64,000 nucleotides of DNA, from the NCBI GenBank assembly GCA_023853785.1, contig JAJIRX010000160.1, positions 186,001-250,000 of the forward strand, written 5' to 3'. Source of the stretch: Psilocybe azurescens. Its lineage: Eukaryota; Basidiomycota; Agaricomycetes; Agaricales; Agrocybaceae. Below are positions 59,144 to 64,000 of the stretch, one piece after another; the first letter of the stretch is position 1, and every line of letters begins with the position of its first letter. Under the pieces are notes generated by a model that did no database searches, had not been told where the DNA came from, and saw only the letters and a program-made list of their open reading frames with translations. The position numbers were made by a program, and so were the translations under genes.

Positions 59144-61367
59144 TCACTTTCTGCCATATTCTACCAAAATGTATTCTATAAACTCATTCCATCGTCTTTC
59201 AAATGCAGCTAGTGCCCTTTCTTTCTCTTCCTTCTCTAGTGTCGAGAACTGTGCATTTTTGTTCGGTAAAATACCGGAAACGTATATCATTCCACCTACC
59301 TCAATGCTGTCCCTGGCAAGTGCGCCTAGTGTGCTCAGTCCTGTGATCTCGCTCGCAATAAATACCTGTTTTATAAGCACATATAAGCATATACTGAGCT
59401 GCACAAGCCATGAGATGATTTACCTGGAAAAAGTCGTACGTAAGACCCATACTCCCGAATATTGCAGGGTCATCTGAGCACAGAGCGACGGGTACACCAT
59501 TGTTCAATAACGCGGGTAATGGATGCATGGGCATCGAAGATGCTAGGCGCTGTACGCAATCAGCTTTCAACAGGTACACGCCAATCATCAATGAACTTTT
59601 TAAATACCAAAATTTCGTTCCTATCAAATCCTGTGAGCCCTGATAAGAGGAATTCACGAAGAGGCTTACGAAATCGGACAAACTTCAACAACAATACCTT
59701 TCTGTCTGCATGTTTCTACTAGTTTGGGATGCCTATGGAGTGAATATCTGCAGTCCAATTCAGCTATATACCAGAAATGTGAAGGCATCAACATACCCGT
59801 GGCCAATTCGTTTTGTTCCTAGCAAAATTGCATCATAGAGATTGATGTCTGCTTCAGTCCCATCTCCTGTTGTTTCGCCTGCGTGGAAAATGAAAGGTAT
59901 GTCTACAGATTCTTCCTTTTGGCGCTCTTGGAAACGTAACAATTGCTCGGCATAGTAAATCAATGGTTGCATGGTATTTTCAGGTCCGACGAGATCGAAC
60001 CCTAAACCCGGAAATGAGTCCCCGAGAAACAATCAGCAGTCTAGAGACTCGCCCGCTATCAAATGTGGGTACTCCTTTTCAGGTCGATACAGTCTTCTAG
60101 ATACCAAACCAGTTCCTCTGGCGTAATGGATCGTACCAGAGAATATATAATCTGTATTACCGGTTAAACCCGCAAGGAAACGGAACAGGAAAATACGAAC
60201 CCTTGCACCTAAGAACTCCCCGCCTCTGCCTTGCTGCATCATTTCGTCTTTGACCTCGTTCATTACTTTTTCAAACACCTGGAGCCATACACGATGAGGA
60301 ACATTATTTTGGCCATCTGCTCCACACATTAGCCTGTGAAGGTGGCTTAGCGAATATCCACGTTATAAGAGATCTGACTTACTTGGCTGTAAAATTGATT
60401 CGTGCTTCCACATAGGAAATTCCATCTGCAATCATGGAGCGAAAAATTGCCTGACATATTCGGTAAATATTGGCTCGACATGAAACAAATTCTGTTATTC
60501 TCCTCTCAGCATTAAGAATGACCAAACAAGATAGCTGATAAGTTGTACCGTAGATGTCTGGAAAACGCTGCCAAACTTTTTCCAAATCTACGTGTTGTTA
60601 TTTGATAATGCTATCGAAGTACGCACTTTATTGCACGCACCTTTTCCAGGGTATTGTAAGTACCATACGCCTCTGATGGATTAATGGTCATGGATCCAAT
60701 ACACCACTTATCAAACCCTTCGGCGCCACCTAGTTCTGAAGAAAAGAAACTTCGTGCATTCTCCAGAGGAATCCAAGATCCCAGTGGATAAGATAAATCC
60801 GTCAGACTGTTCACACTAGATAATTGTTCTTGAGGTAGCATACGAAATTCGGGCAGATTTGTTGCTAGATTGGACTTGGATAGAGGGTGGCGGACGCGAA
60901 CATGCATCCCGGGTTGTTTCTTCGCCAATTCAAGCATGAAGTCTACATCGACCGTGGCATCCAGATGAGCGTGTAATAATGCGCCTTTTGGCATCTAAAT
61001 AAAATGGAATTCAATAATAATAAGCATTGCCAGCAGGAATCAACAGGCCTTGCTCAGGATCTCAAAAACTTTGGTCTTCATAATGATACTTTTGCCTGAA
61101 TATATATCATGTCATATTATAATTCGAGACGGAAAGGCAATGATACATACCAGTTAAGAATTCCATTCCAGGAAAAGGGTGAGGAATCGAAGGATAGTCT
61201 GCCTTCCATATAGTTTCAGCTTCCAGTGCACGTATGTCCCGCACTATCTTGTCCGCTTCGACCTCCTTATCCGAGCGCAGATGCAAAGTCAGATATTCGC
61301 GTCTAAGGGAAAGATCCGCATCTATCAGAGAGATACGTTGGGCCTGGTAGTCAGCGAGAGAGGTCAT
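59144..61367 (-). CDS. ADGF/ADA2-type adenosine deaminase
   Basis: Zinc-dependent deamination of adenosine or a related nucleoside. Start MTSLADYQAQRISLIDADLS; first block MPKGALLHAHLDATVDVDFM with the metal-binding HAHLD. Further blocks: SFFSSELGGAEGFDKWCIGS, IFRSMIADGISYVEARINFT, RIIYSLVRSITPEELVWYLE, AGFDLVGPENTMQPLIYYAE, the catalytic HAGET (FIFHAGETTGDGTEADINLY), KRIGHGY, VEVCPISYE and the last metal-ligand motif VALCSDDPAIFGSMGLTYDF. Ends RWNEFIEYILVEYGRK. All catalytic motifs of the ADGF branch are present. Unlike animal ADGF/CECR1 there is no signal peptide, so an intracellular enzyme is likely. About ten introns, all in phase; roughly 520 residues. Substrate preference is not provable from sequence. 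Confidence 0.92.
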
Positions 61368-62894
61368 GGAAAATGTTTAAGATGTCGGGAAAATCGTGTC
61401 GAGTTGTGATCTACTGAAACAAATCAGTATTCAAATTCGCATCTTGATCAAAGATTTGTTATCGGTTGCAACTGTGGAACAGTGGAAAAAGGCATTACCA
61501 TGATTACGGTGCTCCGTGAGCCATGGGATCACGCTGAAACAATCAAATGGCGGTGAGTGGTGTCCAGGCAGAAAACCGCAAATTTCGTACGACACGAATT
61601 GTTCAAAGTTCTGAATCTTTGCGAATCTTGGGGCATATGGAACCATGGCATTAATAAAATTAATAAAGGATTATACATTGATAAAAGGATACTGAGAGTG
61701 GGTGTAAGTGGTAAATACATAAATCATGCCTAGTTGTGGCTTGTAAGTACATGCCGGGCGAAATGATTAGTCAATTGACTAATGAAAGTAAACCTAGAGC
61801 AATACATCTTTGCTTACATAATTTAGTATCTAAATTGCCTCCGAAGTTACTCCGACGGTAAAGTAGTTTGTTTGAAGAAGGGATGTCCTAATCACAATCG
61901 GGGATACCGAGATGGTTGGTTGGTCCCCGAGGGCCAAAAAATAAAAATTATATAGCAGTTTTTTTACAGTCATTTGAGCTATTTCAAGCCAAATAAAGGG
62001 GTTCATGTCTTTTAATCAATAATGATTCATGCTTTTTGAGTTACTACAAGGCTTAAATACCGATTATAACCATTATAGAGGTCTATTGGAGTGGTTAAAA
62101 GGTCGTTTGTCAAAAAGAGGATTAATATTGGACATAAATTGTCATCAATATTTCGACTTCAGACTGCAATGCCATTTTGGGAAGGTTAGTGCATCCAAAT
62201 ATAGTAGCAAATCATGTGATGGTTGGTTGGTTCTGGCCCTTTCAACCCGGCCCCCTTGTGTTTGAATCTTCTCGTCATAATTGTATATCGTACATGATGA
62301 AACTGCTCCGGACCATGCTGTATCCTGTTGTATGTCTACAGCATAGTACCTCCATTATCATGTCTATCAACCAAAGCCCTCGGATATTTGCTCGGATAAA
62401 AAAACTAGACCGGTGATCGTCCTATTTATAACAAATTTTCGGAGGGTTTATTTTTATTTCAGTTTGCCGTCTTATTTTACAACTGTCATGGACAGACCGG
62501 TTACAGTTCCAAAACTAAATATCTCTAGAAATCTTTAGAATCCTGCGTTTTCCCAGTAACTTCTTCATGACGCGCCATCGCACCTACCACATGTTCGCGA
62601 AGCAGATATCACCTCTTGCTCGCAAAAGCGAGACTACATTCGCGTACATCACTCAACACATGACTATCGACTCGTTGGTGCTTGTGATTTGGCCATTCTC
62701 TACTCACGTTAACCTATTGTCCCGCAAATTATCCCACTCAACCTGTTTACCCGAATTCCGCCCGCTCAAAAACATCATTGTACCATGCCACCTCTATAGA
62801 AACGCTAAAGGATAAGTGGATGCTCTCGAAAAACTCTTTGTGAAGAGGCACAGTGAAAACACTCTTGATGTGCATGCTACACTCAACTAGCGCT
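61368..62894. other. AT-rich gene-poor region
   Basis: About 1.5 kb without a supported gene. 61640-62560 is distinctly AT-rich, with runs such as poly-T near 61960. Small frames (for example 62029-62265) have no recognisable domain. The last 300 bases should hold the promoter of the secreted-protein gene. Confidence 0.45.
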
Positions 62895-64000
62895 ATGTTC
62901 TCTAGGTCTTACTTGTTACGCTTGGCGATCTGTGTCGCATTTCTGGCGCCTAACGCTGTTCGAGGTGCGACAGAAGACTTGACCATCTACACAGACAACG
63001 CACTTGCTCAAGGATGGGAAAACTGGAGCTGGAGCAGCGACATCAACTTTGCTGCCACTGATCTGTTTGCTGGTTCTAGCGGTAGTTCCATCTCAGTCAA
63101 CTCAAGCCAGTACGCGGCACTGTCAGTCAAGCTCGAAGGTACATTCCCTGATTATGCTGGACTCCGTTTCGACATTGCTGTACGTCTACGTTATCTATTC
63201 AATACGTTCCGTAGTGAGCTCATATGTAAATATTTCTTCTAGGGTGCACAACCAGACTTGACAATTCTCGTTCAATCTACCACTGACAACAGCCAGTCTC
63301 CAAATATAGCTTTGTCCAGCATCAGCCCGACCGTTGTCGACGGACAGTTTTCCTCTCTTTGATTGATTTTAATGCGCTTCCCGGAAGCGGTGCTCAATTG
63401 GTTTGCTTTTTGTTCCCTCGCGATTTATTCCAACATCTTATCCAATTTAATGCAGGGATCTGGAACGTGGGATCGTCTTACCTTTCAGGCGGGTGGTAAT
63501 GGCGCTTTCGTGAGCATTATATCTGCCATCCATGGCAATTTTTTCATGATACGAAATAGTTTCATATCGACAATATTGTTCTTGTCAGCGTAAGTCACTA
63601 AATTGGCCTGTACAGACACCCCGCTGAACATAAGCTATTAGGAAATAACTGTCACCCCGCAATTCCTGAGTGCGGAGCCAATTACGAACGATATTGTTGC
63701 TATTACCACAGTCGGTGCCGTTGACCTATCCGACGTAAACGTTTCCCAAAACGGAGAGGTAAGAATGCGTGATACGTGCCATCAACATTGCATTTAGAGC
63801 TGAAATGTTTGCAGTCCATCAAAGTTATAAATCAGACCACTTATAATCCAGTTGACACCCCTTCGAAGACTATCACCTACCTGAAGTTGGCCTCTGCCTT
63901 CCAACGAGGAAATTTGACAGTTACTGCCGGGAACTCTACATTTTCATATGTATTGCCTGCCGTGCAATATGCTAGGTATGTAAACCCATGATTATATTTT
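62895..64000 (+). CDS. Secreted protein with beta-rich (carbohydrate-binding-like) N-terminal module, partial
   Basis: The gene runs off the window. The ATG at 62895 gives a signal peptide (MFSRSYLLRLAICVAFLAPN, then AVRGA). The mature part begins DLTIYTDNALAQGWENWSWS, a pattern seen at the start of bacterial and fungal carbohydrate-binding-like modules, followed by SSQYAALSVKLEGTFPDYAG, GAQPDLTILVQSTTDNSQS, GSGTWDRLTFQAGGNGA and later NVSQNGESIKVINQTTYNPV. Several N-glycosylation sites are present. One base is missing in a T3 run (63358-63360), where SSL should read on into LIDFNALPGSG. Introns lie at about 63181, 63400 and 63760. A catalytic domain downstream, if any, is outside the window, so enzyme class is unknown. 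Confidence 0.7.

Noticed and set aside
774..63360. Programmed frameshifting or recoding as the cause of the many frame breaks
   Set aside because: The breaks are scattered among unrelated genes, fall in many kinds of runs and lack a shared slippery motif or downstream structure. Base-calling error fits better.
1..64000. tRNA, rRNA, CRISPR arrays, intact transposons or viral genes
   Set aside because: None recognised by eye on either strand. A dedicated tRNA or repeat scan would be needed to exclude diverged copies.

Overview
The window is nuclear DNA of a filamentous basidiomycete, most likely an Agaricomycete. Protein-coding genes are dense and lie on both strands. Almost every one is broken by several GT-AG introns, mostly about 45-70 nt. 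Many products have fungal orthologues: a WOPR regulator, an ECL1 factor, a fused tryptophan synthase, monopolin Csm1/Pcs1, cwf18 and G-protein gamma subunits. I see no prokaryotic, viral, CRISPR or intact transposon features, and I recognised no tRNA or rRNA gene by eye. All gene models below were built by hand from reading frames, splice signals and recognisable protein motifs.

Layout. 0-9.4 kb: a myotubularin phosphatase (-), a GPI-type cupredoxin (-), a mitochondrial thioredoxin (+), two tandem G-protein gamma genes (-), and an unknown coiled-coil gene (+). 11-18.2 kb: a glycine-rich membrane-type protein (+), a long coiled-coil protein resembling augmin HAUS3 (+), a TLC-domain membrane protein (+), and a metaxin-type mitochondrial outer-membrane protein (-). 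18.3-22.5 kb: VPS54 of the GARP tether (+). 22.5-25.9 kb is gene-poor. 25.9-27.4 kb: an ECL1-family zinc protein (+). 27.4-30.1 kb is gene-poor. 30-38 kb: a small unknown protein (-), GID7/WDR26 (+), elongin A (-) and a WOPR (Gti1/Pac2) regulator (+). 38.8-50.1 kb: cwf18 (-), GUF1 (+), eIF2B-beta (-), bifunctional tryptophan synthase (-), and an asparaginase-ankyrin protein (+). 50-61.4 kb: Csm1/Pcs1 (-), an arrestin-like protein (-), BRX1 (-), an uncertain locus, a triple-KH RNA-binding protein (-) and an ADGF-type adenosine deaminase (-). The window ends inside a secreted-protein gene (+).

Most neighbours are unrelated housekeeping genes. Four pairs share short divergent promoters: metaxin/VPS54 (146 bp), cwf18/GUF1 (237 bp), tryptophan synthase/asparaginase (263 bp) and G-gamma-2/coiled-coil (268 bp). 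Three mitochondrial products are scattered through the window: thioredoxin, metaxin and GUF1.

The most important structural observation is that about a dozen otherwise well-conserved genes need a single-base correction, nearly always inside a mononucleotide run, to keep their reading frame. This looks like homopolymer miscalling in the assembly rather than mass pseudogenisation, and it affects how every protein here should be read. The most biologically interesting items are the tandem G-gamma paralogues with different CaaX tails, the HAUS3-like gene, and several unrecognised genes.
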